From positions 45,649,087 to 45,713,086 of the forward strand of contig OY759216.1 of assembly GCA_963662175.1 (NCBI GenBank): 64,000 nt of DNA. The letters are read 5' to 3'. Under the pieces are notes generated by a model. The model saw nothing but the letters and a program-made list of their open reading frames with translations, made no database searches and had not been told where the DNA came from. Source of the DNA: Aradus depressus (lineage: Eukaryota > Arthropoda > Insecta > Hemiptera > Aradidae). Shown in pieces: positions 52,938-63,305 of this stretch; positions within the stretch are counted from its first letter, which is position 1, and the number at the start of each line of letters is the position of its first letter. The position numbers were made by a program, and so were the translations under genes.

Positions 52938-53418
52938 GGACACCGGAGAAAAACTGGAGGAAAGGTTATGTCAATATTTTATTTTTTTTTTTATGCCATA
53001 ATATTCACCAATGCATTTAATGAACTATTAACTGGTAATTGCAGTGCATTTATTGCACTCCCAACTTTTATATTGAGTCGGTTCCCTTTTATCATAGCGC
53101 ACTGAGATAACGAAAGAGAACTTCGTAAATTAATTTAATTGCAATTTCACGTTTCATTATAATTTGCAGAAAAAATGGTGTACAGTGAAAAAATAAAAAT
53201 AAAAATGTTAAAATAATTATATAAAAGAATGTATTTTCGAAAAGTCTTCAGTGAATCAGACGCTAAGAACTTCTCCATAATAAATTACGTTTTTCCTCTG
53301 TGACAGTTGTTAGTTGGGGGCTTTGAAAAATTGGTACATATTGACAATTGAACTTTTTATATATTATATTTGTCAATAATGGCTAAGCTATTATAACATT
53401 ATTCTCTCCAAAAATTAC
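52938..53418. other. AT-rich DNA
   Basis: No feature recognised. Confidence 0.4.
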
Positions 53419-53601
53419 TTATTGCACATTTGGGCCATCTACCTCTTTTTTTTCAAAATTATCTTGCGGATCACGTGCGTGATACTCGATGTATTTGCTG
53501 CCCTGAGACTCGTCTGGCAACTCTGCGCATAACTGGATGAGGTGTTCTGCTGATCTTCTATTTATTTTCTCTTTGATGTCTCCTTCTCGGATCAGGCTCA
53601 A
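53419..53601 (-). CDS. Candidate terminal exon, unknown protein, with a MITE at its 5' edge
   Basis: On the minus strand the frame reads LSLIREGDIKEKINRRSAEH, then LIQLCAELPDESQGSKYIEY, and ends DNFEKKEVDGPNVQ at TAA (53419-53421). The sequence is hydrophilic, charged and clearly protein-like, with balanced codons in an AT-rich area. The last bases of the MITE plus the target form CCCCTCAG directly before TTGAGC. Before the insertion the same position would have read TCCTACCGTCAG, so an acceptor-like CAG exists in both states. Upstream of the MITE the same frame meets a stop within eight codons, as an intron would. I do not recognise the family. A disrupted gene is the alternative. Confidence 0.4.
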   Translation of the reverse strand: MSLIREGDIKEKINRRSAEHLIQLCAELPDESQGSKYIEYHARDPQDNFEKKEVDGPNVQ

Positions 53602-53605
53602 CTGA

Positions 53606-54138
53606 GGGGTCATTCATAAATTACGTAAGGCATTTAGGGGGGGGGGGGGGGGGGGGGTATAAGCTCAATATTACTAATTCTTACTATAGGGGAGGGGTGT
53701 AAAGAATTAGATCTTATGTAAGTTTTTGAATTTAAAACCTACTACTTTCGCGCTAAGAAATGGCGCTATTGGATAGCGCCATCTGTACTTAGTTCTCAAA
53801 TTCAGTATTGAATCCTACAGAAATCATATGGTCTCAGTACTTCTAGACATTTTTCTATTTTATTGTCTCGCTGACTAGGGATTTCCCTATTGCTTGAATT
53901 TTGAAAAATAATTTAATAAAGTAATTTAATGCATCAATGAAAAAGTTAAGACGATTAATCGAAGTATAATTGCAATAAATATTTTATTTTATCAATACGA
54001 TCATTTCTTTCGAAAATTTCTTATCAAGGGGTGGGGGGGGGGGGGGGGGGGGGGGGGAGTTGAAATCTTATGATATCTTACAATAGGAGGAGGGACAAAT
54101 TAGCTTTAAAAAGCCTTACGTAATTTATGAATGGCCCC
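53606..54138. mobile_element. 533-bp MITE with two oligo-G runs
   Basis: The ends GGGGTCATTCATAAATTACG and its inverse (CGTAATTTATGAATGGCCCC) match over ~25 bp. TGA flanks both sides (53603, 54139). Runs of 21 and 25 G lie 20 and 80 nt inside the two ends. No ORF. Confidence 0.82.
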
Positions 54139-54141
54139 TGA

Positions 54142-54609
54142 CGGTAGGACAAATGGGAACAGCTTCATCGACAGGAGGCCTACAGTCGTTCTAGGGTTTG
54201 AATTTTACGGAATTCAACATATTAAAATATTCATTGCAGTTAGTATCTATTGAATCTCGAACAATACTTCAGTAATGGGACAAATTCTTTGCAGTAATAT
54301 TTTGATTGCATTATACAACATTCCTGGGCGTGCTTTCTCTGTTGCACGTTGCGTAACAAAAAATTGCATTGCTCTGACATAATTCGCATTCAAATTTTTT
54401 TTTTTGTCATTGCATTAATCCGTAGGATGGGCGCCATTCTAATCGATCTCTCATTAAAATGAGTCTGCCATTGTTTCTGTCTCTCCACTCCTTGCTTCAA
54501 TTCAAATTCTTCTTCATCTTTCTTTTCAAATTAAACAAAGATAAGCCTTTTCCGGCGGAATTACTGTATTCTTTTTAGAAGCCGACCAAGAATTTCAATG
54601 TATAAGTAC
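54142..54609. other. Unassigned DNA
   Basis: It may be the intron or upstream part of the candidate gene ending at 53419. No exon was recognised. Confidence 0.35.
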
Positions 54610-55210
54610 CTATTACAACTCCAGGTTTTTAATACAAAATAATAATATTTATTTCCGTTAAACCATAACATGGCAATATGATTTTACCCCCTGCTCACTT
54701 TCTACCCCCTGCTCACTTTTTACCCCTGCTCACTTTTACCCCCTGCATAATAAAAATAAATACATCAAGATTGTTTATAGATTCATAAACAGTATAATTC
54801 TTAGGGTTGAGCTCACATGTGATTACTAATAACAGTAAAATAAAATAAATAAATAAATAAAAAATGGATAAATACTGGAAAATCAATTAATATAAAAATA
54901 ATATTATTACTAAATACAGTAGATACAGTTTTTAATTATAATTTAAATTCTGATAAATATTTTTTCTATAATTCATCCAGAAGTTTCATCTTTCATGACG
55001 ATATTTCGGGACGTTCTTGGTCAACGGTCACATCCTCAGGTCACAAAGTGCGAAATATAGAAAAAATAATATATAGATATATAGAGAGAATTTTATAGAT
55101 AGAAATAGCTTATAAATTATACAGATCAAGCGATATTAAATCTCAAATACATATGAGATGTATACATTTTTTTTTTTTTTTTTAATTATAACAATAGAAG
55201 ATAAGTTTAA
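54610..55210 (-). mobile_element. H repeat, reverse
   Basis: Landmarks in reverse: TATTTCCGTTAAACCATAAC near the start and TTTCGGGACGTTC...CATCCTCAGGTCAC in the middle. An 18-bp unit (TACCCCCTGCTCACTTT) is repeated four times at 54687-54748. Confidence 0.6.
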
Positions 55211-55250
55211 AAAAAATTCTGATATTAATATATACAACTTCTAAGTTGAG

Positions 55251-55589
55251 GGCGCTGGTAGCTCAGTGGTAAGCGTGCTTGACTTCTGAGCTCAAGGTTG
55301 TGGGTTCGTAGCCCAACCGAGACCCTTAGTTTATTTTATCTGGGAGGTAAAATAAACTTAAGCACACCGTCCTTCGGATGGGACGTTAAGCGATGGTCCC
55401 GAGCCTGTACGATGTCTGGTACTCGTTAAAGACCCCTGCCCTAGATGAATAAAAATTTAGGGTAGACAAAATTTAGGACTCCCACAGTAGAGTCGGGCTC
55501 ATGTCCACCAGAGTGACGAAAGAGCGCTCTGGTAGTAGGCGATATGACCTCGTAGTTAAAGCCCGGGCATGAGTCATAAAACCTAACCT
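55251..55589 (+). mobile_element. SINE-1, full length, with 15-bp target duplication
   Basis: A complete SINE with only a box B change (GGTTCGTAGCC). The tail is CATAAAACCTAACCTA. AACTTCTAAGTTGAG at 55236 and 55590 flanks it; this is the Penelope-like sequence that it split. Confidence 0.93.
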
Positions 55590-55630
55590 AACTTCTAAGT
55601 TGAGGAACGCGGACATATTGTGGAAACTTG

Positions 55631-55880
55631 TAATAAATGAATAAAACAAACTTATTTTTGAAATATTGTCTATTCCACTAAAGATATATATATATACAAC
55701 TACCGGTTTCGGCTTTATACCATCGTCAGGTCTAGTTATGAACTAAGTCAGTTTGCAGAGAGCGACCCTTCTGCAAGACCTGACGATGGTATAAAGCCGA
55801 AACCGGTAGTTGTATATATATATATATCTTTAGTGGAATAGACAATATTTCAAAAATAACTTTGTTTTATTCATTTATTA
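55631..55880. repeat. Palindrome of a Penelope-like terminus (103/105-bp arms)
   Basis: Arms 55631-55733 and 55776-55880 differ only by one substitution and two bases in a (TA)n tract. The 42-nt centre is GTTATGAACTAAG to CCTTCTGCA. Each arm holds a hammerhead-like core next to ACCGGTAGTTGTATA and ends in the AATAAAACAAACTT tail. Confidence 0.92.
55777..55811 (+). ncRNA. Hammerhead-like motif in palindrome 2
   Basis: GAC (55777) can pair with GTT (55809). The core is CTGACGA (55780-55786), then an extra T, short stem II GGT/GCC, GAA (55799-55801), palindromic stem III ACCGGT and predicted cleavage after A55808. Stems I and II are weaker than at 34558. Confidence 0.45.
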
Positions 55881-56502
55881 ATATATACAACATATACTAT
55901 TTTTGATTTAAACATATACTATTTTTGATTTAAACATATACTATTTTTTATTCTAGTAGCTTATGAGCAACCTCGCAGAAGGCCCCAATATTTAAAAGAT
56001 GTATCATAGAAATATTCCAATTGTGCCACTTTCTTGATAATTGGACAGTTTTTTTCTCTCTCTCCGTTATTCATGCTTTAAAAACAAACGTTTTAATCGC
56101 CACATTAAAATAAATGATCCCACTTTGAAATGTAATTAACTTTTTTTTCTATTTACATAGTTAATTATTGGATAATTGGCAGCCAACATTATTAATAATT
56201 TACATTTAGCACACAGATTTAATGTATGCAGTTGTAAAAAGTTTTCAAAGTATTTAGGTGTTGACATGTTACAATTAGATCAATTTGGTTAGATATTTGG
56301 GAAAACAAGGTTTAAATACTGACAAGGAGAAAGTTTTATGATCCTAAATAAAATTTGAATTTATGAGCAAAGTCCTTAAATTAAGTTGAACTGCTATAAA
56401 AAAAAAATGTCGATCATCTTATATCTGTAACAAAAATTACATGCATCGAACATGTTTTTTTTTTAAAACTGGCACGCCAAATAATGTTAAAAACAATATA
56501 CA
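55881..56502. other. AT-rich DNA with a 22-bp triplication
   Basis: AACATATACTATTTTTGATT occurs three times in tandem near 55888-55955. Nothing else was recognised. Confidence 0.5.
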
Positions 56503-56934
56503 GTAAAACTTTGTTATAACGCGTTTCCGTTTTTAGCGCTCTTTACATTTATCCTAGATCCATTTGTATATTTTTCTGTGCAATATTTGTTCCGTGTATT
56601 TTTCTCAATCCTGGTGGCCTTAGTGAAGCAGGGGCGGCTGCGATGGCTGGGGCATTTACAGAGGATGGAACCAGACAGATTGCCGAGGAAAATACTAGAG
56701 GGACACCCGGGAGGAAAAAGAAGAAGAGGTAGACCTCGCTTACGTTGGCTGGAGGACGACCTCAGAACGATGGAGACGGGAGGCCGAGGATATAGAAGAA
56801 TGGCGGAAGATTGTTGCGGAGGCCCAGGTTCTACAAGGACCGTAGCGCCAGGGAAAGTAAAAGTAATTAAGTATTTTGCTCAATATAACGCTTCCATTTT
56901 TGGTTATAACGCTTTTTGTTCTAGTCAGGGACAA
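56503..56934. mobile_element. pogo-like left end and related sequence split by a retrotransposon fragment
   Basis: TA then CAGTAAAACTTTGTTATAAC is a Tc1/mariner-type end. Similar TATAACGC text resumes at 56882 after the retrotransposon piece. The right TIR was not found; family A begins at 56935. Confidence 0.5.
56617..56845 (+). pseudogene. C-terminal fragment of a non-LTR retrotransposon ORF2
   Basis: The frame reads KQGRLRWLGHLQRMEPDRLP, then a basic block (GKRRRGRPRLRWLEDDLRTM). After a frameshift near 56780 it resumes as AEDIEEWRKIVAEAQVLQGP with a stop. This order (WLGHL, RGRPRxRWxDD, EWRxIVxEA) is the usual C-terminus of a common insect non-LTR family. No reverse transcriptase or endonuclease remains and the frame is broken, so it is dead. 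Confidence 0.85.
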
Positions 56935-57600
56935 AAAAAAGGTCGTCGATGAATCATCGGCAGTGAACTTCCACAGAACGAATTAATCAATTAACAATCG
57001 CTGCCCCTCCAAAACCAGTCGATGGTGTATCGATAAATTGATTACGTCGGATGTTATTAAGTTTTGAAGTTAAGCCCCTCTTTCCTAAATCCACCTTTCC
57101 CTTCGGGTGATTTCACTGAAATTTAACAGGTTTTATCCTCATGGGGTTTTGATTTTAAATATGAAATTTCATGTCGATAGACTCATCACATCGGCAGTTA
57201 TTGAGTTGTTTGATTTGAGACCTCCCTCTGATACACCTTCCCCTCAGCCGAAATCGCTGAAGATAAATAAGTGTTGTTCTTATGGGATTTTGAATTTACA
57301 TATGAATTTTTGTGTCGATACAATCACCACGGTAATATTGGAGTTTATGAGTTTATCCTCTGCCTTAATTCTCTTCTTTACTTTGGCCGATTAGGCTGAA
57401 AATCGATGTGTTGCCACAGTGGCGTTCTGGAAATACGTATAAAAATTCGTGTCGATGCATTCATTCTATTGGGAGTTATCGCGTTCACACACACCCATCT
57501 AGACACAATTTTTTCCCCCCCATTTTTGGAATTTGGAAGTCGGAAAACATGAAATTCCGTTGAAACTTCGCATCAAATATCTGACCGAATAGGTCTAAGA
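56935..57600 (+). mobile_element. Family A, near complete
   Basis: Starts GTCGTCGATGAATCATCGGC and ends GAAACTTCGCATCAAATATC. The CGAT phrases of the sub-units lie at 57031, 57175, 57316 and 57453 (spacing 144, 141, 137). The final stem-loop is missing here. Confidence 0.8.
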
Positions 57601-57894
57601 GAAAATAAATATGAAAAGAAAAAGTGTGAAGGATATCCTTAATCGATTGACCGTAAAAACAAAAAATATAACTATGACTACCCCGTTTACTAAACATTTC
57701 ATACGTCATTGACCACAGTTCTTTATAGTTCCAAATGACGAATCCTTATAGTTCTTCAAAGTTCCAAAAGTGTGAATACCGCAACCAATATGTATATGTC
57801 ACTTTTTTGATTTTATTTTTATAAATTTTCCAATAATCGTTAGATATTTTCTGGCTTTTCTAGGCATCAGAAACAGAGCGTCCTATTCCTGGAG

Positions 57895-58420
57895 AAGTAT
57901 TTTTACTTTCTCATACCTATAGTATAAGGAAGTATTGTAATCATGCGAAAATCCGAGATCGAGGTTTCAAAGGATTTTCACGTTTCAAAGTCCCCTATCT
58001 GTCTGTGCGTGAGCGTATACGTGATTGGAAAGTTGTGAGAGCTCTAGCTCAAAAACGATCGTGACCAAGAACTTGAAGTTTGGCAACTTCAATTTATGAC
58101 TTACCAAATACACATTTTATATGAAACACAATTTTTCGCAGGTCGTCCGGTTTTCTAGATACATTCCAAAAACCGTCCTGAAATGTAGTTTGAAACACAT
58201 ATTTTTAGACGTTTACTTGATTTATCTGAAAACGGTTATTCCTATCGAAAAATTGGTTCTTACCAAAAATGTTCCTTATTTAATACTCAATCGCTAATAA
58301 ATTATCTGATTTGAGATTGAATCAATACGACCAAAGTTAAAGCGCCTCAAAGAATGAAAAATACAATTTCAAGATCATTTTTTTACTGTACGCGTTGCTA
58401 CGAATTATAAAAATGAAGAA
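57895..58420 (-). mobile_element. Family F, relative of family A
   Basis: TACTTTCTCATACCTATAGT then ATAAGGAAGTATTGTAATCA parallels the family A end hairpin and GTTATGTAATCGG. It is followed by GGATTTTCACGTTTC and CTGTCTGTGCGTGAGCGTAT, in the same order as in family A but well diverged. Right limit uncertain. Confidence 0.55.
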
Positions 58421-58436
58421 AAAAAATAAAATATAT

Positions 58437-58640
58437 GTGATGTGGCCATTGCAGGACTTTCTTATACAAACCACGCTTACAGATCACTCTCTCTCACTCC
58501 ACTTCCCCCTTCTCAAAATCATTTCATACTGTACAATGATATACCGCTGACGCCAACTCAATTTTTTCATATACCGAGTAGTGCCAGTATGAAATGATTT
58601 TGAGAAGAGAGAGGTGGAGAAAGAGACAAAATGACAGAAA
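58437..58640. mobile_element. Foldback, family C
   Basis: CTTCTCAAAATCATTTCATACTG (58509 onward) is exactly inverted at 58586-58608. The left part GATGTGGCCATTGCAGGACT relates it to the 13054 element. Confidence 0.65.
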
Positions 58641-59197
58641 AACATTCATAATTTGCAATTATAATTTTTTTCATAATTTTCATATTCACAAATATAGAGT
58701 GAAATACTGCTTTTTACAATATTATAGAGCGTGATCAATCAGACAGATCCGTAAGAGTTAAGAAAACAAATAACGGAGCGGAAACGTTTTATCGGCCTTA
58801 AGGAGACAACTATTAGAAAGCCAGATGTTTCGAGAAAGATATATAGTAGTTGAATAGATTACAAGTTAGGCGAGAACTTTCGTTCTCTTCAAGGAAGGCA
58901 AGGCATGAGCTCCAAATCGTTATAGGAAAAAGGGATGGGAAATATAGGATATATGCAAGAAGGCTGGAGCGGTTTGGGTAGCGGAGAAATGCAGTTCTAC
59001 ACAATTCAAACAATCTAATTACATATTTGAAAAAATTTAAACATGGAAATGTTCACATTGGCGGGGTGAAAGAAAGTCAAATTCTCAATCCCGACTGTCA
59101 TTGAGAATTAGACTGAAATAATGATGTGCGGAAATAGGCCTCTTGGAAGAGTACATTTGAACATAATATCATAGATAATAGTAAAATAAATACTTAC
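58641..59197. other. Intron sequence of the minus-strand gene
   Basis: This lies downstream of the exon's donor and shows no recognised exon. The next coding exon must lie further left or outside the window. Confidence 0.45.
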
Positions 59198-60295
59198 AGT
59201 TGAAGGCTGGTAGGTGGGCAGTGGGGTGGCAGTGCAGGCTTGACAGGTGTCTGCTGAAGCGGTTTGCACAGAGGTTCAGCGTGGTGAAGCCCGGAGACGC
59301 GCCGCGAATCGCTCGGGGTTCGGACCAGATTAGCTTTCCGCGAGGGAGGGGAAATTTTGCCATTATGTACAGCGTTGGCTATTTTACCGTTAACCACTAA
59401 CTTTTGGGTTGTTGTGGTGAATCTGAGAGACTGTCTGTCTGGTGAATTTTTCAATAACTGAGTTGGTGAATCATTTTGAATGTTGGATCGTAGGAAATTG
59501 TCCCTAAGGTTTTTGTAGTTGGTATGTTTCTCATATCCGTTGATGCTAACGGGACTGGAGAACTTCTTGTGGATGGGGGTCTGGGGTCCCGGCTTGTTGA
59601 CCTCGTTGTTGGCCTCCACCACAGACAGGTTGCAGTCCAAGGAGCGGGGCTGCTCGCTATGGCACCTCTTCTTGTTTGGTAATGGAGGTGACAGCAGGTT
59701 GCTCCTCACCTGCGACTCCAAAGAGTGTTTCTTATCAGGATACCTTCGGATATCTAAATAACTCTTCTTTTCCCAAAGTTCGTTCAGTGCATCACAGTAG
59801 CTACTCTGCATGGTCTCTATCCTATTTTCCACAAACCTCTCGTTGAATTTATCCATGAATGAGAAACCATTTTTGATATGCTCATTCCTCTTGATCTCAA
59901 CTCCATTTTCGTAGTAGCCATCAGGTTTGGGATCGTGAGACTTGGAGTGGAGCAGTAGAGGTTTGTCGGAGCGAGTGAGGTTGTCCAGGCTGACGGAGGC
60001 ATTCATGGCCCGGTCGTATCTCCTGAGGTAGCCAGGCTGCTGTAATTCTGGTGGGGGTGGGGGTAGGGGGTCGTCCGGGTACGACTCAGCGTCCGGAAGT
60101 GGGGGCGGCGAGGGGGGCGGGGGCTCCGGGCTGGAAGGTGGTGGGTAGGGCTCAGCCTTGGGGGGCGGCGGCGGGAAGGCGGCCCGGAGGTGGGGCTTCT
60201 TGGGGGGCCTAGCGGGGACCCAGTCATCTACGCAGATGGCGGGGCCCACGATCATCGGACCCAAAGAGCTCGATGACAGAGAACCACAGCTCGAA
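59198..60295 (-). CDS. Large exon of a proline-rich adaptor or scaffold protein
   Basis: A 1098-nt exon on the minus strand with acceptor TTCGTTGTTTTTCAG| (60296) and donor CAACT|GTAAGTA (59197). Both flanking introns are phase 2, so the exon can be skipped without a frameshift. It encodes 366 residues. The order is a serine-rich start, VPARPPKKPHLR (PxxPxK, class II SH3 ligand form), FPPPPPK (the FPPPP form bound by EVH1 domains of Ena/VASP proteins), more proline runs to about residue 90, then a basic, S/N/K-rich, largely disordered region. No catalytic domain, signal peptide or membrane segment is present. This suggests a cytoplasmic actin- or signalling-linked adaptor. I cannot name the family. 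The exon is far more GC-rich than its introns. The frames on the opposite strand are shadows. Confidence 0.85.
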
Positions 60296-60861
60296 CTGAA
60301 AAACAACGAATAAAAAATTAATAACTATGCAATGGATAAAATACATTTATCGCTCTAGAAGCAAAATTATATAAGTTAATACAAAATATTGTACTATACA
60401 GAAACTACATAAGCTAAACAGGATATTGTACACATTTTAAAATGTAAAATGTTTAAAAGGCTCGAAAGGAGTTTGACTACTAAACACGAAATGTTTTTGG
60501 AAGCCATAAAACGCAGAAAATAATAAATGAAAGGACCACGTAAGTATCTAGAAATGAAAATAAATGGAGTAGATGCAAGAACAAAACTAAGAAGAACTCA
60601 TAACAGAGATCTAATAATATCATTGCTTTGGTGTTATGTCATTTTTATCATTGTGTAATGCTATGACAACAATTATTGAAGCATTAGAAAATGTGTGGTC
60701 AATCAAAATAAAGACTGTTCTTGTTCAAGGCAACAAGAGGACATAATGAAGTGTGCAGGCGAGGCTAAAATAATATTCTCATTTATGAAAGAACTTCTTT
60801 GTTTCTTGAGATAGCAGCACACTTCTCCTTCAACTCACTCAACATATATATAAATATATCC
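60296..60861. other. Intron (first part)
   Basis: Part of the 1350-nt intron 60296-61645. AT-rich with no recognised element in this part. Confidence 0.6.
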
Positions 60862-61141
60862 GAGGGCGCCGGTAGATCAGAGATTGCGTCCTTCCTAACT
60901 GAGTACATGATCTAGGGTTCAAAAACGTCAGGTCCTCGCTAAAGACCCCTACCCTAGGTGAATAAAAATTTAGAGTAGACAAAATTTAGGACTCCCATAG
61001 TAGAGTCGGGCTCATGTCCACCAGAGTGACGAAAGATTATATCTACATTATTTCCACTTGCTATCATTAAATAAATTGAATAATAAACAAATTAAGCTTG
61101 ATCTTTTCCATTTATGGCGATATGACCTCGTAGTTAAAGTC
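60862..61141 (+). mobile_element. SINE-1 in intron, with foreign segment
   Basis: The head and box B are worn (AGGGTTCAAAAACG). The hairpin and core are deleted. After GTGACGAAAGA, 79 nt of unrelated AT-rich DNA (61037-61115) replace about 14 nt, then GGCGATATGACCTCGTAG resumes. Confidence 0.8.
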
Positions 61142-61333
61142 CATTTACTTATAATACTTTTTTTTTTTCATAGATACATATATTTTTAGTTAAATGTTTT
61201 GAAGGTCGACTTACAATAGTGGGGTCATTTATTACAAAACAATGTCTCAGGAACATCTTAGGTAAGGCTCGACAGGATGCACAATTATTTTCGATAGTAC
61301 CAAAATAAAGTTTTTATAATTGTGGTCATCTTG

Positions 61334-61581
61334 GTAGTTAATTATTGTGACATGCCCGGGCCTTAACTACGAGATCATATCGCCAACTAAGGAGAGCTCT
61401 TTGGTCGCTCTAGTGGACATAAGTCCGACTCTACTGTGGGAGGCTTAATTTTGCCCACCATACATTCTAAATCCGACGGAAGGCGTGCTCAAGGTTTTTT
61501 TCACCTTCCAGATAAAAAACCTAGTGGTCTCGATCGAGTATCGAACCCGCGATCTTGAGTTCAGTAAGCAAGCACACAATA
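61334..61581 (-). mobile_element. SINE-1 in intron, reverse
   Basis: AACTA-type tail, GCCCGGGCCTTAACTACGAG, a shortened body, and box B region CGAACCCGCGATCTTGAG. The head end is lost. Confidence 0.8.
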
Positions 61582-61645
61582 GCCTATTTTTTTCAGATGA
61601 TTTCACGCTCTTAGTATATAACCAGCCAAGTTTGATGTATTTTAC

Positions 61646-61716
61646 CTGTGTTGGTGTTTTGACTCCCTGACTCCGTTGCATTCTTTCTTGGATAACTCCA
61701 GGCTATTTCTTGGTAT
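61646..61716 (-). CDS. Upstream 71-nt exon of the proline-rich gene
   Basis: Acceptor TATACTGTTTCAG| and donor CACAG|GTAAAA frame a 71-nt segment that enters in phase 0 and leaves in phase 2, exactly what the 59198-60295 exon needs. In that frame it reads IPRNSLELSKKECNGVRESK then HQH, and the split codon AG|T gives serine. It is a small hydrophilic linker with a possible basophilic kinase site (RNSLE). The start codon lies in exons further right, probably beyond the window. A second frame is also open, but it would not join in phase. Confidence 0.72.
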
Positions 61717-62164
61717 CTGAAACAGTATAAGATCATATTATTGCTAAGAATAATAAATAATATTATTCAAAGAACAAGCTGCAGAGAAATATTTTTAAAA
61801 TACTTAAAATCCTGCCTTTGCCTGCGCTTTTTATATTAGAACCATTAATGGTTATTAAGAAAAATACAAATATTTTCCCCCTTAACAATTTTAATCATGA
61901 TTACTAAACAAGGAAGAAAGAAATGTTTAGTTGAAGTTTAATTTTTTTTATTGTTTCTATTCAATTCAAGAAGTGGAAAAGGGCATTTAAAAAAAAGAAT
62001 TCCTTTATAAGTTGTATTTTTTCCCAAAAGAGTGCAGCAATGTTTAGTTATTCGAAAGACTTTTTTGTTTTGTTAGAGGAAATCCTCTATTCGGAAATGG
62101 CATTTTTTTTTCATTGTTAAAAATATTAAAATCCACAATCACAAAATTGAGTTTCATATTCAAA
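61717..62164. other. Intron sequence
   Basis: AT-rich; no exon recognised between here and the window end. Confidence 0.45.
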
Positions 62165-62762
62165 ATTTTTTGGCAGAGTTCCTCCAAAGATATCTTCTTA
62201 ATGGTCTGTTTAACCTACGTTTGAATCATTATTTTTTATTATTTACATTTATACTAATATATTTCTCTTGGTTTTTTTCTTTTATGTACTTTTATTATGT
62301 TATTTATTTATTTTTATTTGTACTAATATAATTATTTTTTTATTTCTATATATATATAATTGTTATTGTTAATTTGTTTTCTTTCTTTTTTCTATATTTC
62401 GCACATTGTGACCTGAGGAACGTACAGAAATGTGAAAAAGACACTTCCGGAAAAGTTGTCAAAAATTATTACCTATCTAAAATTCAATTAAATTTAAAAA
62501 AAAAAATAGCTACTGTATTTATTATATAATTTATTTATCTACTGTATAATATTATTATTATTTTTATACTCATATTTTCAAGTATTTACTTATTCATTTC
62601 ATTTTATTTTTTAGTAGTATTGTTAATTCTAATCCATGTGAGTCAGACTCTAAGAGTTAATATCTGTTTATGTATCTAAATTATGAGCTATCTTAATGTA
62701 TACATTCTTATGATGTATCCTATTACCATGTTATAGTTTAACGAAAATAAATATTATTACCA
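62165..62762 (+). mobile_element. H repeat
   Basis: It matches 11140-11716 throughout (GGCAGAGTTCCTCCA, GCACATTGTGACCTGAGGA, TATCCTATTACCATGTTATA). The hammerhead-like block is degraded (GAAATGTGAAAAAGAC). Confidence 0.65.
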
Positions 62763-62837
62763 AAGGATTTTAGGTACCAAAAAAATACATTTGAAGTTCC
62801 TTAAAAACATTGTCTGGCATAAAAGAAATCAGTACTG

Positions 62838-62875
<38 letters not shown>

Positions 62876-63114
62876 TCCCCTAAGCTATAAACAGAAAGTC
62901 ACTAATCTATTCGCATTGAAGTTAAAATAAGTATCAATCTATTAGATATTGCATATTTCCCTTTTTCTAAGCTGTCTAAAGTTGAAAATCATATGAAATG
63001 CTATAGATGAACACTTTATACAATATTCGACACTTAGCTAGAACAGAGGAGAAAATTACTGAAATGGACAAAATTACTCAATCATTTATTATAAACATGG
63101 AAATAAAATAAAAA
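62763..63114. repeat. AT-rich DNA with a (TA)n microsatellite
   Basis: About 30 nt of TA repeats near 62842-62871. Otherwise nothing recognised. Confidence 0.6.
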
Positions 63115-63305
63115 AAGTCGTTGGTGAATCACCGGCAATGTACTTCCCCAGGTAAAATTAATCAATTAACTTTTCGCTACTCTTTCAAAACCAGTTGACC
63201 GTCTGCGTTAATATTCAACAGTTGATTTATATAGAGGCTCCTAAATCCTCATACTAAATTATAGATTACATAACTTCCACTATACTTCGTAAAGCTGGGG
63301 AAGTA
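63115..63305 (+). mobile_element. Family A internal-deletion derivative
   Basis: Outer hairpin and first sub-unit (to CTCATACTAAATT), then a jump to the end (CTATACTTCGTAAAGCTGGG). At ~190 bp it keeps both termini, as MITE-like derivatives do. Confidence 0.8.
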
